From the NCBI GenBank assembly GCA_030647905.1, contig JAUSJA010000033.1, positions 186,001 through 250,000 on the forward strand: DNA of 64,000 bases, written 5' to 3'. Under the pieces are notes generated by a model. That model searched no databases. It had not been told where the DNA came from and saw only the letters and a list, made by a program, of their open reading frames with translations. The stretch is from Gemmatimonadaceae bacterium (GTDB lineage: Bacteria > Gemmatimonadota > Gemmatimonadetes > Gemmatimonadales > Gemmatimonadaceae). Positions 57,189 through 64,000 of the stretch are shown here, piece by piece; the first letter of the stretch is position 1; every line of letters starts with the position of its first letter. The translations under genes and the position numbers were made by a program.

Positions 57189-57419
57189 ATGGTCACGACG
57201 GCGAAGATAAACGGCATGAGCTGCAGCCACTGCGTGCGGGCGGTATTCACCGCGCTCGGCGGAGTGCCGGGCGTGTCGCGCGCCGACGTGTCCATCGGAC
57301 AGGCCATCATCGAGCATGACGGGACGGTCAGCCCCGACGCTCTGCGCGAGGCCATCTCCATCGCCGGCTACGACGTCGCGGAGTTCCGCGAAGACCGGCG
57401 CACCCTCCCGGTGGTGTGA
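57189..57419 (+). CDS. Small heavy-metal-associated (HMA) domain protein
   Basis: A 76-residue single HMA domain with the metal site INGMSCSHCVRAVF (C12, C15), as in CopZ copper chaperones. The beta-alpha-beta fold is suggested by GVSRADVSIGQAIIEHDG and ISIAGYDV. It overlaps mgtE by TGATG. A copper or zinc chaperone would normally serve copA, yet it is coupled to a magnesium transporter instead. Confidence 0.9.
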   Translation: MVTTAKINGMSCSHCVRAVFTALGGVPGVSRADVSIGQAIIEHDGTVSPDALREAISIAGYDVAEFREDRRTLPVV

Positions 57420-58867
57420 TGAAGGAGCAGCGGCACACTCCCCTGCATACGCCGCCGACAGGCGAACATGAAGTGAGGGGAGTGGCCGCGCTGCTGGCCC
57501 CCGATATTCTCGCTCTGCTCGACGACGATCCGTCGAGCGTTGCCGCCGAGACCGAGGAGATTCACCCAGCCGATCTCGCCGACATAGCCGAAGCGCTGCC
57601 GCGCGAGCGCGTCGCAGATCTTCTCGCAGCCCTGTCCGACGGCCGCGCCGCCGATGTGCTCGAGTACCTCGACGAGGAGTTGCGCAGCGAAGTTCTCGAG
57701 CGCCTCCCCACCCGCAAGGCCGCCGCCCTCGTCACGGAGATGACGCCGGACGATCGCGCCGATGTGCTCGAAGATCTCGAGGAAGAGCGCGCCGACGAGA
57801 TTCTCGCCAAGATCCCCGCGCCCGAGCGCGAAGAGACCGAGCGGCTCCTTGCCTACGAGCCCGATACCGCCGGCGGATTGATGACGACGGAGTTCGTCTC
57901 GGTGTCGGAGGACACGCTGGTCGAGGATGCGCTCGCGGCCGTGCGACGCATCGCTCGCGGCGGCCGCCGGGAGGCGATGCACGCCATCTACGCGGTGGAC
58001 GCCGGCGGAGTGGTGAAGGGCGTGATGTCGCTGCACGAACTCCTCGCGGCGCCAGACGGAACACTCGTGCGCGACGTCGCATGGGAGGAAGTCGTCACCG
58101 TGCCGCCGATGATGGACCGCGAGGAAGTCGCACGGCTCACGTCGAACTACGACCTCGTCGTGCTGCCGGTCGTGGACAGCCACCACCGCATACTCGGCGT
58201 GGTCACGGTCGACGATGTGATCGACGCGCTGCAGGAGGAGCACACTGAGGACGTGCAGCGCTTCGGCGGAATGGAAGCGCTCGACGAGCCGTACACACAG
58301 ATCGGATTCTTCTCGATGATCAGGAAGCGTGGTGGCTGGCTCTCGATCCTGCTCGTGGGAGAGATGGCGACCGCTACGGTGATGAAGCACTTCGAGCTCG
58401 AGATCAGCCGCGCGCTGGTGCTGACTCTTTTCATCCCGCTCATCATGAGTTCCGGGGGCAACTCCGGCTCGCAGGCAACATCGCTTATCATCCGCGCCAT
58501 GGCGCTCGGCGAGGTGAAGCTGCGCGACTGGTGGCGCGTCGCCCTGCGCGAGCTTCCATCCGGCATCGCGCTCGGCATTCTGCTCGGACTGCTCGGCGTC
58601 ATTCGTGTGCTGGTGTGGCAGTACTTCGCGATCGGCGGAGGATACGGCGATCACTTCGTGCGGATCGCCGCGGTGGTGGGCTTCGCGCTCGTCGGCGTAG
58701 TGACATTCGGATCGCTCGCGGGCTCGATGCTGCCGTTCGTATTGAGACGCATCGGTTTCGATCCCGCGAGCGCATCCGCACCGTTCGTTGCCACTCTCGT
58801 GGACGTGACGGCGCTCAGCATCTACTTCTACGTCGCTCTGTTCTTCCTGAAGGGGACGCTACTGTAG
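57419..58867 (+). CDS. mgtE: Magnesium transporter MgtE
   Basis: About 482 residues. The N-terminal superhelical domain (HPADLADIAEALPRERVADL, repeated LxxLPxRKAA) is followed by two CBS domains (AIYAVDAGGVVKGVM and VLPVVDSHHRILGVV) and five membrane segments, with SGGNSGSQATSLIIRAMALG forming the pore region. This is the complete MgtE Mg2+ channel layout with its Mg-sensing cytoplasmic domains. GTG 57416 is an alternative start. It is coupled to the HMA gene. Confidence 0.96.
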   Translation: MKEQRHTPLHTPPTGEHEVRGVAALLAPDILALLDDDPSSVAAETEEIHPADLADIAEALPRERVADLLAALSDGRAADVLEYLDEELRSEVLERLPTRKAAALVTEMTPDDRADVLEDLEEERADEILAKIPAPEREETERLLAYEPDTAGGLMTTEFVSVSEDTLVEDALAAVRRIARGGRREAMHAIYAVDAGGVVKGVMSLHELLAAPDGTLVRDVAWEEVVTVPPMMDREEVARLTSNYDLVVLPVVDSHHRILGVVTVDDVIDALQEEHTEDVQRFGGMEALDEPYTQIGFFSMIRKRGGWLSILLVGEMATATVMKHFELEISRALVLTLFIPLIMSSGGNSGSQATSLIIRAMALGEVKLRDWWRVALRELPSGIALGILLGLLGVIRVLVWQYFAIGGGYGDHFVRIAAVVGFALVGVVTFGSLAGSMLPFVLRRIGFDPASASAPFVATLVDVTALSIYFYVALFFLKGTLL

Positions 58868-58906
58868 AACAGGGTCGGTGGCCACGCAAACAGCAGGTAA
58901 AAGTTT

Positions 58907-60847
58907 TCAGCCAGCTCCAGTCATTACCTCCCTCGAAGGGACCCTCGTCGCCACCTCCGGAACTCCGCGCGCCGGAAGTGTTTCGCGCAGCCCCATCTCG
59001 TTTTCGGCCGCGATGCCGTGCTCGAGCCACGCGTGCTCTCCCTTGAGAACCGACATCGCGAGCTTGTAGAGATTCTCGTCGTTGGGCCCGAAAAGATTCC
59101 GGAAGTGCTCGTCAATCCGGAGCCGCGCCTCGCGGCAGAACGTGTCCGCCAGCGCGATCGCTTCCTTCTGTCCCTTCGCCGCCAGCATCTGCGCGCGACT
59201 GCATGACGCCGACATCGCGAACAGCTCCGCCCCGATATCCACCGCCCTGAACAGCACCGCCTGCTTCCGCTCGAGCTTCGGACCGTACCGCACCATCGCG
59301 TGGAAGATGGACCGGCCGAGGTGGCGCGTGTTGCGCTCGATGTAGCGCATGTGGGTCGCGAGCTTTCCGAACTCGCCGTAGCTCTTGAGCTGTCCCGCGC
59401 CGACCCAACGCGTGGGATACCACGTCAGATAGAACGGCGTGGACTTCGCCATTGCCGAGAGACGCTGCTTCATGGACGACTCGGGGTTCACGATGTTGAA
59501 CGCGAGCTTGAAGTGATGGTCCACCGCTTCGCGGGCGATGAACAGCCGCATGATCTCCGACGATCCCTCGAAGATCAGGTTGATGCGGTAATCGCGCATC
59601 GCGCGCTCGACGGCGATCGGCTCCTCGCCGCGACTCGCCAGCGATTCGGCGGTCTCGTATCCACGCCCGCCGCGGATCTGAAGAGTGTCGTCAATGATTT
59701 TCCAGCCCGCTTCCGTGTTGTACAGCTTCGCGAGCGCCGCCTCGAGGCGGATGTCGTACCCGCCCTTCTCATACAGCGCTGTCGCCAGCTCGGCCACCGA
59801 CTCCATCGCGAAAGTGTTCGCCGCCATCTTCGCGATCTTCTGCGCCACGGCCTCGTGCTTTCCGATCGGCTGCCCCCATTGGACACGCTCGTTCGCCCAC
59901 TTCCTCACGATGCGAAGCATCACCTTGCCGGCTCCGGCGCATCCCGCCGGAATCGTTAGCCGCCCGGTGTTCAGAGTGACAAGCGCGAGCTTCAGTCCCT
60001 TGCCTTCCGCCCACAGGATGTTATCGCGCGGAACCTTCACGTTGGTGAAGCGGATCACTCCGTTCTCGATCGCCTTGAGACCCATGAAACGAAGGCGATG
60101 CACCACTTCCACGCCCGGCATGCTCGCGTCCACGATGAACGCGGTGATCTGCTTGACGTTCTTTCCCCTCGATTGCTTGTCCGGCGTTCTCGCCATCACG
60201 ACGAACAGCTCGGCGCGTGTGCCGTTGGTGCACCAGAGCTTTTCACCGTTGATGACGAAGTGCTCTCCGTCCTCGGTGGGCGTGGCCGTAGTGCGAAGGT
60301 TGGCAGGATCGGAGCCGGCGTCCACCTCGGTGAGGGCGAACGCGGAGATCGCACCCTTGGCGAGACGCGGGAAGAATCTCTTCTTCTGATCCTCGGTGCC
60401 GAAGAGCTTGAGCGGCTGCGGGACTCCGATGGACTGGCTCGCCGAAAGCAGCGCGACGAGTGATCCGTCTTTCGACGTCACGAGCTCCATCGCCCTGATG
60501 TAGCTCATCTGCGACAGGCCGAGGCCGCCGTACTCCTTCGGAATCTTGATGCCGAAGGCGCCCATGTCGCGCAGCTCCTGCACGAGCGACTCGGGGATTT
60601 CGCCGGTCCGGTCTATCTCGGCGGAGTCCACGCGATCGAGGAACGCCTTGAGCTTGTCCATGAACGGCTTGGCTCGGGCTTCCTCCGCGTCGTCGTTCGG
60701 CGGGTGCGGATATATCAGATCGGGGCGGAACCGTCCAAGGAAAAGCTCCCTCGCGAAACTCGGGTGCTCCCACTCGGTCTCACGCGCCGACTCGGCGACG
60801 TCTCGCGCTTCTTTCTCGGTGGCGAGGGCCCGCGGATCTTCCGTCAT
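58907..60847 (-). CDS. Acyl-CoA dehydrogenase (long C-terminal type)
   Basis: A 646-residue FAD enzyme. Standard motifs include FALTEVDAGSDPANLRTTAT and GRGYETAESLA. The catalytic base is expected in the IFEGSSEIMR region, whose usual aromatic neighbours are present. A ~200-residue C-terminal extension with helical segments resembles the very-long-chain type. It begins with ATGA overlap to the SURF1 gene. It oxidises fatty acyl-CoA in beta-oxidation; chain length cannot be read from sequence. Confidence 0.93.
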   Translation of the reverse strand: MTEDPRALATEKEARDVAESARETEWEHPSFARELFLGRFRPDLIYPHPPNDDAEEARAKPFMDKLKAFLDRVDSAEIDRTGEIPESLVQELRDMGAFGIKIPKEYGGLGLSQMSYIRAMELVTSKDGSLVALLSASQSIGVPQPLKLFGTEDQKKRFFPRLAKGAISAFALTEVDAGSDPANLRTTATPTEDGEHFVINGEKLWCTNGTRAELFVVMARTPDKQSRGKNVKQITAFIVDASMPGVEVVHRLRFMGLKAIENGVIRFTNVKVPRDNILWAEGKGLKLALVTLNTGRLTIPAGCAGAGKVMLRIVRKWANERVQWGQPIGKHEAVAQKIAKMAANTFAMESVAELATALYEKGGYDIRLEAALAKLYNTEAGWKIIDDTLQIRGGRGYETAESLASRGEEPIAVERAMRDYRINLIFEGSSEIMRLFIAREAVDHHFKLAFNIVNPESSMKQRLSAMAKSTPFYLTWYPTRWVGAGQLKSYGEFGKLATHMRYIERNTRHLGRSIFHAMVRYGPKLERKQAVLFRAVDIGAELFAMSASCSRAQMLAAKGQKEAIALADTFCREARLRIDEHFRNLFGPNDENLYKLAMSVLKGEHAWLEHGIAAENEMGLRETLPARGVPEVATRVPSREVMTGAG

Positions 60848-61533
60848 TTACGCCTCACGAAGAGGAACATGCCAATAATAGAGATGGCCGCAAAGGAAAA
60901 CCATTGCAGCGCGTAGCTCCTGTGCGAGCCCTCATCGAGCGGCGGAACATCGAGCCGCGGAGGGACGTTCACAGGGGTGCTGCCGCCCCCGATTAGTACT
61001 AAATAGTAACCAGCAACGGGATAAGGGAATGCCTGAGATACTGTAGGGCGATCCAGCCATCGGTACGCATTGCGGTGGCGTGCGGAGCGAACCTCGCCCT
61101 GGCGGGTCGAGAAGTTCTCGACGAACGCTTCTCCGGACATCGAGGCGGGCTCGCGCCACTTCGAGAGATCCACTGTCATCCCGTCCGGCGCGTACACCCA
61201 TCCGCGATTGACGAGAACTGCTGAGTCGCTCCCCGGAAGGCGCACCGGCGTGATGATGTTCACCCCCGGCGACCCGTCGCGCGACCGGTTGGTGATGACG
61301 ATCTCGTGATCGAAATCGTAGGTGCCGGATATCGTGACGCGCCGGTAGTGCGCCGCCGCGGTGTCAGCCGGCAAGTCCCGCACGGCGATCGGCGCCATCG
61401 CCGCGCGCGCGCGCAGCTCCGAATTGAGCGCGCGCCGCTCCGACAGCCGCTCGAGCTGCCAGAACCCGAGCCGGATGAAAACCGCGGCGAATGCAGTACC
61501 GAGAACAACGAACACGATATCACGGGGCTTCAT
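60844..61533 (-). CDS. SURF1-family cytochrome oxidase assembly protein
   Basis: A 229-residue protein with two membrane segments, at residues ~5-23 and near the C-terminus (LQWFSFAAISIIGMFLFV). The signature FWQLERLSERRAL, a TYDFDHEIVI strand, and GWVYAPDG are characteristic. SURF1 inserts heme a into cytochrome c oxidase, so an aerobic aa3-type oxidase is expected elsewhere. The stop overlaps the acyl-CoA dehydrogenase start. TAGATT on the minus strand ends 6 nt before the ATG. Confidence 0.92.
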   Translation of the reverse strand: MKPRDIVFVVLGTAFAAVFIRLGFWQLERLSERRALNSELRARAAMAPIAVRDLPADTAAAHYRRVTISGTYDFDHEIVITNRSRDGSPGVNIITPVRLPGSDSAVLVNRGWVYAPDGMTVDLSKWREPASMSGEAFVENFSTRQGEVRSARHRNAYRWLDRPTVSQAFPYPVAGYYLVLIGGGSTPVNVPPRLDVPPLDEGSHRSYALQWFSFAAISIIGMFLFVRRK

Positions 61534-61554
61534 GCCGTGAATCTAGATCACGGC
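61534..61554. promoter_or_regulatory. Operator-like inverted repeat at the SURF1 start
   Basis: GCCGTGA (61534-61540) and TCACGGC (61548-61554) are perfect inverted arms around a 7-nt centre containing TCTAGA. It directly abuts the SURF1 ATG and covers the -10-like TAGATT, so a bound protein would block transcription. Confidence 0.5.
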
Positions 61555-61671
61555 TTGCATCGAGGCATCGGAGTGGATGGAAGGGGGCAATGTTGGCAGC
61601 ATCGGTCTCGCAGACAGCACCCGCTGCCACATAGAGTAGCTAGCGGGCGCGCGACGATTTGGCGGCCCGGA

Positions 61672-62490
61672 TCAGAAGAACGACAACTGCTCCCCAAGCG
61701 TAGCGGGATCCACGGGCCGCTGGCCGAGCTGGTACTGGATATCGCGCGCGGTGGACGGACTATGGCCGCTGAATGTATTCGCGACGTAGCCGTAGATGTC
61801 GGAGAGCCCCGGCGGCATCTGCTTGATCGCCTCGACCCATGCGTCCACTTCACGCGTACGGTCCACTTGCACACGGGAGTAGTCAACGAGGTCACGGTTG
61901 GGTCCCATCCAGCGGATGTAGGCGAAATCGGCCGTGGGGCGCTTCGCCAGACCAAGCATGACCTTCCGCGGAATCCACCGCCCGTCCACCAGGGTCAGGC
62001 CGATGTTACGGTCGCGCAGCAGCGCGATGACTCCCTCGTTGATCCATCCGCGGTGGCGGAATTCGATCGTGAAGCGCAGATCGGACGGAACCCTGCTCAC
62101 GAAGTCCACCAGCGCGGGAAGCTCGGCCGGATCGAAGTCGGGGCTGAGCTGCACGAGGATCGGCCCGAGCTTGTGTCGCAGCTCGCGCGCTCTCTCATAG
62201 AACACTTCACCGACGCCGAGCGAGTCGCGGAGACGCTGTTCGTGGGTGATCTCCTGCGGCAGCTTGAGCGTGAAGACGAAGTCGTGCGGCGTGCGGTCGT
62301 ACCAGCCCTTGAATGTTGCCGGCGAGGGCACGCCGTAGAAAGTCGAGTCCACTTCTACCGAGCCGAACGCGCGCGAGTACACGGAGAGGAAATCGGCCGG
62401 CCGCGTGTTGACGGGAAAGAACGGACCAACCCAGGCGTCGTAGTTCCACCCCTGGGTGCCGATGTGAATCGCTGGCTTTCTGTCCGTCAC
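61672..62490 (-). CDS. DUF72 protein
   Basis: A 272-residue TIM-barrel-like protein starting IHIGTQGWNYDAWVGPFFP, with SVEVDSTFYGVPSP, FVFTLKLPQEITH, FTIEFRHRGWI and FAYIRWMG. These are the DUF72/YecE signature strands. The function is unknown. The GTG at 62490 is the likely start. The 138 bases between it and SURF1 hold the SURF1 regulatory repeat and nothing else I recognise. Confidence 0.92.
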   Translation of the reverse strand: MTDRKPAIHIGTQGWNYDAWVGPFFPVNTRPADFLSVYSRAFGSVEVDSTFYGVPSPATFKGWYDRTPHDFVFTLKLPQEITHEQRLRDSLGVGEVFYERARELRHKLGPILVQLSPDFDPAELPALVDFVSRVPSDLRFTIEFRHRGWINEGVIALLRDRNIGLTLVDGRWIPRKVMLGLAKRPTADFAYIRWMGPNRDLVDYSRVQVDRTREVDAWVEAIKQMPPGLSDIYGYVANTFSGHSPSTARDIQYQLGQRPVDPATLGEQLSFF

Positions 62491-62591
62491 TGTGCGCGGC
62501 GCATTTTGTTCCGGCTCGTGAGATCTGGTCTCAAAATTGCCCTTTTAAGGCTGAAAGCAACACACCCGCGAATTTGATTCCAGGAGGAACG

Positions 62592-63263
62592 ATGGATCGC
62601 AACGATCAGAACGGGCATCAGCACGGCGGCGTTCTGCGCCATGACGACAATCCGAGCATAAGCGAAGAAGTTGGCCATGCGGTGGGAGGAGTTTCGGGCG
62701 TCGTGATGGGAGCCGCGGTCGGCTCGGCCGGCGGCCCCATCGGCACGATCATCGGCGGAATCGCCGGCGCGGTAGGCGGATGGTGGGCGGGACGCACAGT
62801 CGCCGAAGCCGCCTCGAAGTTCAATGACCACGTCGACAACAACTACCGCCAGACGTACGAATCGCGCCCGGACCGCCTCGCCGACAGAACGTACGAGGAT
62901 GTGCGCCCCGCATATCAGCTCGGCCACCTCGCCAGCGAGAACCCCGACTACAACGGCAAGAGCTTCGAGACAATCGAGTCGGACCTGCAACGCGGCTGGG
63001 GCAACGACCTCCGCGCGCGTCACGGCGATTGGGCCGCAGTGCGCCCGTACGCCGAGGAAGCGTACACGAGCCGCAGATCCGTCTCGATGCGCGAAGCGAC
63101 CAACCGCATCCAGAACAGCGGCGAGAATCTCGCTGACCGGGCATCGGATACGACCCGCAACCTCGCCAACAGGGCGATTGATGCGGTGGACAACATCGAG
63201 GCTCGCGTTGATGGCAGTCCGGCGTCGGTGCCGGGACCCGATCCAACGGATCGCCGAATGTAA
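62592..63263 (+). CDS. Glycine-zipper stress-type protein
   Basis: A 223-residue protein. Residues ~28-65 form a glycine-zipper segment (GGVSGVVMGAAVGSAGGPIG, GGIAGAVGGWWAG), which inserts into or spans membranes. A hydrophilic region follows (RPAYQLGHLASENPDYNGKS) that resembles proteins annotated as general-stress related. AGGAGG lies 5 nt before the ATG at 62592, the best Shine-Dalgarno in the window. It is followed by an intrinsic terminator. Confidence 0.8.
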   Translation: MDRNDQNGHQHGGVLRHDDNPSISEEVGHAVGGVSGVVMGAAVGSAGGPIGTIIGGIAGAVGGWWAGRTVAEAASKFNDHVDNNYRQTYESRPDRLADRTYEDVRPAYQLGHLASENPDYNGKSFETIESDLQRGWGNDLRARHGDWAAVRPYAEEAYTSRRSVSMREATNRIQNSGENLADRASDTTRNLANRAIDAVDNIEARVDGSPASVPGPDPTDRRM

Positions 63264-63288
63264 AAAGGGAGAAAGCAGGAAGAACGAG

Positions 63289-63335
63289 GAGGCCGCGACA
63301 CGCGACACACCGCGACACGCGGCCTCTTTCGTTTC
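63289..63335 (+). terminator. Intrinsic terminator of the glycine-zipper gene
   Basis: GAGGCCGC (63289-63296) pairs with GCGGCCTC (63319-63326) and is followed by TTTCGTTT. The loop contains GCGACAC repeats. It touches the 3' end of the opposing gene. Confidence 0.7.
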
Positions 63336-64000
63336 AGCGATACGTTTCGAAGAATCCAGTGCCCGACCCACTCACGAGCTCGCCTCCAAGCCTGCCGGAG
63401 ATTCTCGCGACGCCCTTCATCTGAATGAAATATGGATGCGCGAAGCCGGCATCACGCTGTGGATCGCCCCGTTCACCGCCTGGCTCGCGATTGGCAAACG
63501 GGCTCTGATCGCGCGACTGGCGGCGTGTGTCGGTCGCGATCGCGTCCTCGATGTCGAGCTCGACTCGCAGCGTGTCGGCGCCGCGGACGTCGGCGAACGA
63601 TGCGCGAGCCGGCACTCTGACGGTCCTGCCGTCCACCAGAGCGGACCGGCCATCCTCATAAGTGATTCGTGCCGGGCGCATCACGGCGCGGAATCCGAGC
63701 GAGTCCACGAGGTACACGAAGAGCGGCGTCTCCCGTCCCTGTTGTTCGGGTCCCCGAACGCGGCCATATAGAATGGTATAAGCTCCTGCCCGCGCCGCGC
63801 CCCAGTCCCACGTCACGCCGCGCCAAACGCCCCAGTTGTGATCGTGATAGGATTGCGCGGCAGCGTACTGCTCGCACTTCGCGCCGACGCACACCTTGCC
63901 GGTCGCGCTCGCTCGCAATGCGGGCACGGCGTAACCGGAAACGAACTCCTCGGAGCCCAGCGAAGCGCCCGGGAAATAGGCGCGCGGCGCCGGAGCGACG
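63334..64000 (-). CDS. CrtC/lipocalin-like protein (5' end outside window)
   Basis: The frame is open to the window edge; at least 222 codons are present. Visible motifs are FPGASLGSEEFVSGYAVPAL, SYHDHNWGVWRGVTWDWG, and TILYGRVRGPEQ. The His-Asp-His-Asn-Trp-Gly stretch is typical of the hydroxyneurosporene-synthase (CrtC)/AttH-like fold. Whether it acts on carotenoids cannot be told, and no carotenoid genes are in this window. The C-terminus is complete. Confidence 0.65.
   Translation of the reverse strand, partial: VAPAPRAYFPGASLGSEEFVSGYAVPALRASATGKVCVGAKCEQYAAAQSYHDHNWGVWRGVTWDWGAARAGAYTILYGRVRGPEQQGRETPLFVYLVDSLGFRAVMRPARITYEDGRSALVDGRTVRVPARASFADVRGADTLRVELDIEDAIATDTRRQSRDQSPFANREPGGERGDPQRDAGFAHPYFIQMKGVARISGRLGGELVSGSGTGFFETYR

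Overview
The window looks like chromosomal DNA of a GC-rich, Gram-negative, aerobic heterotroph. The gene mix points most plausibly to Gemmatimonadota: several secreted M28/M20 peptidases and amidohydrolases, a DUF5916 surface protein, a TonB-receptor remnant, a stand-alone acyl-ACP desaturase and many lipoproteins. There is no rRNA gene, so the taxonomy is inference only. I see no prophage, CRISPR array, toxin-antitoxin pair, defence island or secondary-metabolite cluster.

Layout. 1-4.8 kb: tail of a patatin-ferredoxin fusion, a small MITE-like insertion, aconitase, a DUF1003 membrane protein and an NRAMP remnant. 4.8-10.3 kb: a tightly overlapped plus-strand run making putrescine from agmatine (aguB-aguA), a DUF393 protein, and a binding-protein lipoprotein overlapping a chemoreceptor. 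10.3-15.9 kb: M28 peptidase, queC-queE, a gutted TonB receptor, threonine synthase, and a small operon ending in an HD phosphohydrolase. 16-20.3 kb: desaturase with a clear promoter, an ElaA/thioredoxin/DinB operon and a second M28 peptidase. 20.2-28.9 kb: a large LuxR-family ATPase regulator, an erythromycin-esterase-family protein, an amidohydrolase, a lipase, an outer-membrane protein and an acyltransferase. 29-33.4 kb: a two-kinase/one-receiver signalling cluster. 33.4-36.8 kb: a copper block (lytic transglycosylase, truncated csoR, copA, 30-residue membrane peptide). 36.9-46.5 kb: M20 peptidase, VOC remnant, zinc-ribbon protein, DUF5916 protein, histone-H1-like protein, SIMPL protein, CPA2 antiporter and patatin. 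46.7-50.2 kb: small hypotheticals, a fused blaI/blaR1 remnant with its operator, and two tRNAs. 50.4-64 kb: DinB, ribonuclease Z, gamma-glutamyltransferase, DUF2203, DUF4015 glycosidase, an HMA protein with MgtE, acyl-CoA dehydrogenase, SURF1, DUF72, a glycine-zipper protein and a partial CrtC-like protein.

Two patterns run through the whole window. First, at least five accessory genes (NRAMP, TonB receptor, csoR, VOC/glyoxalase, blaI-blaR1) survive only as deletion products between intact neighbours. Second, about ten genes have a TANNNT -10-like hexamer 5-8 nt before the start codon and no Shine-Dalgarno, suggesting leaderless mRNAs, while other genes carry ordinary Shine-Dalgarno sites. 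I do not find a convincing new multi-gene system. The strongest candidates for follow-up are the deletion scars, the leaderless promoters, the patatin-ferredoxin fusion and the binding-protein/chemoreceptor pair.
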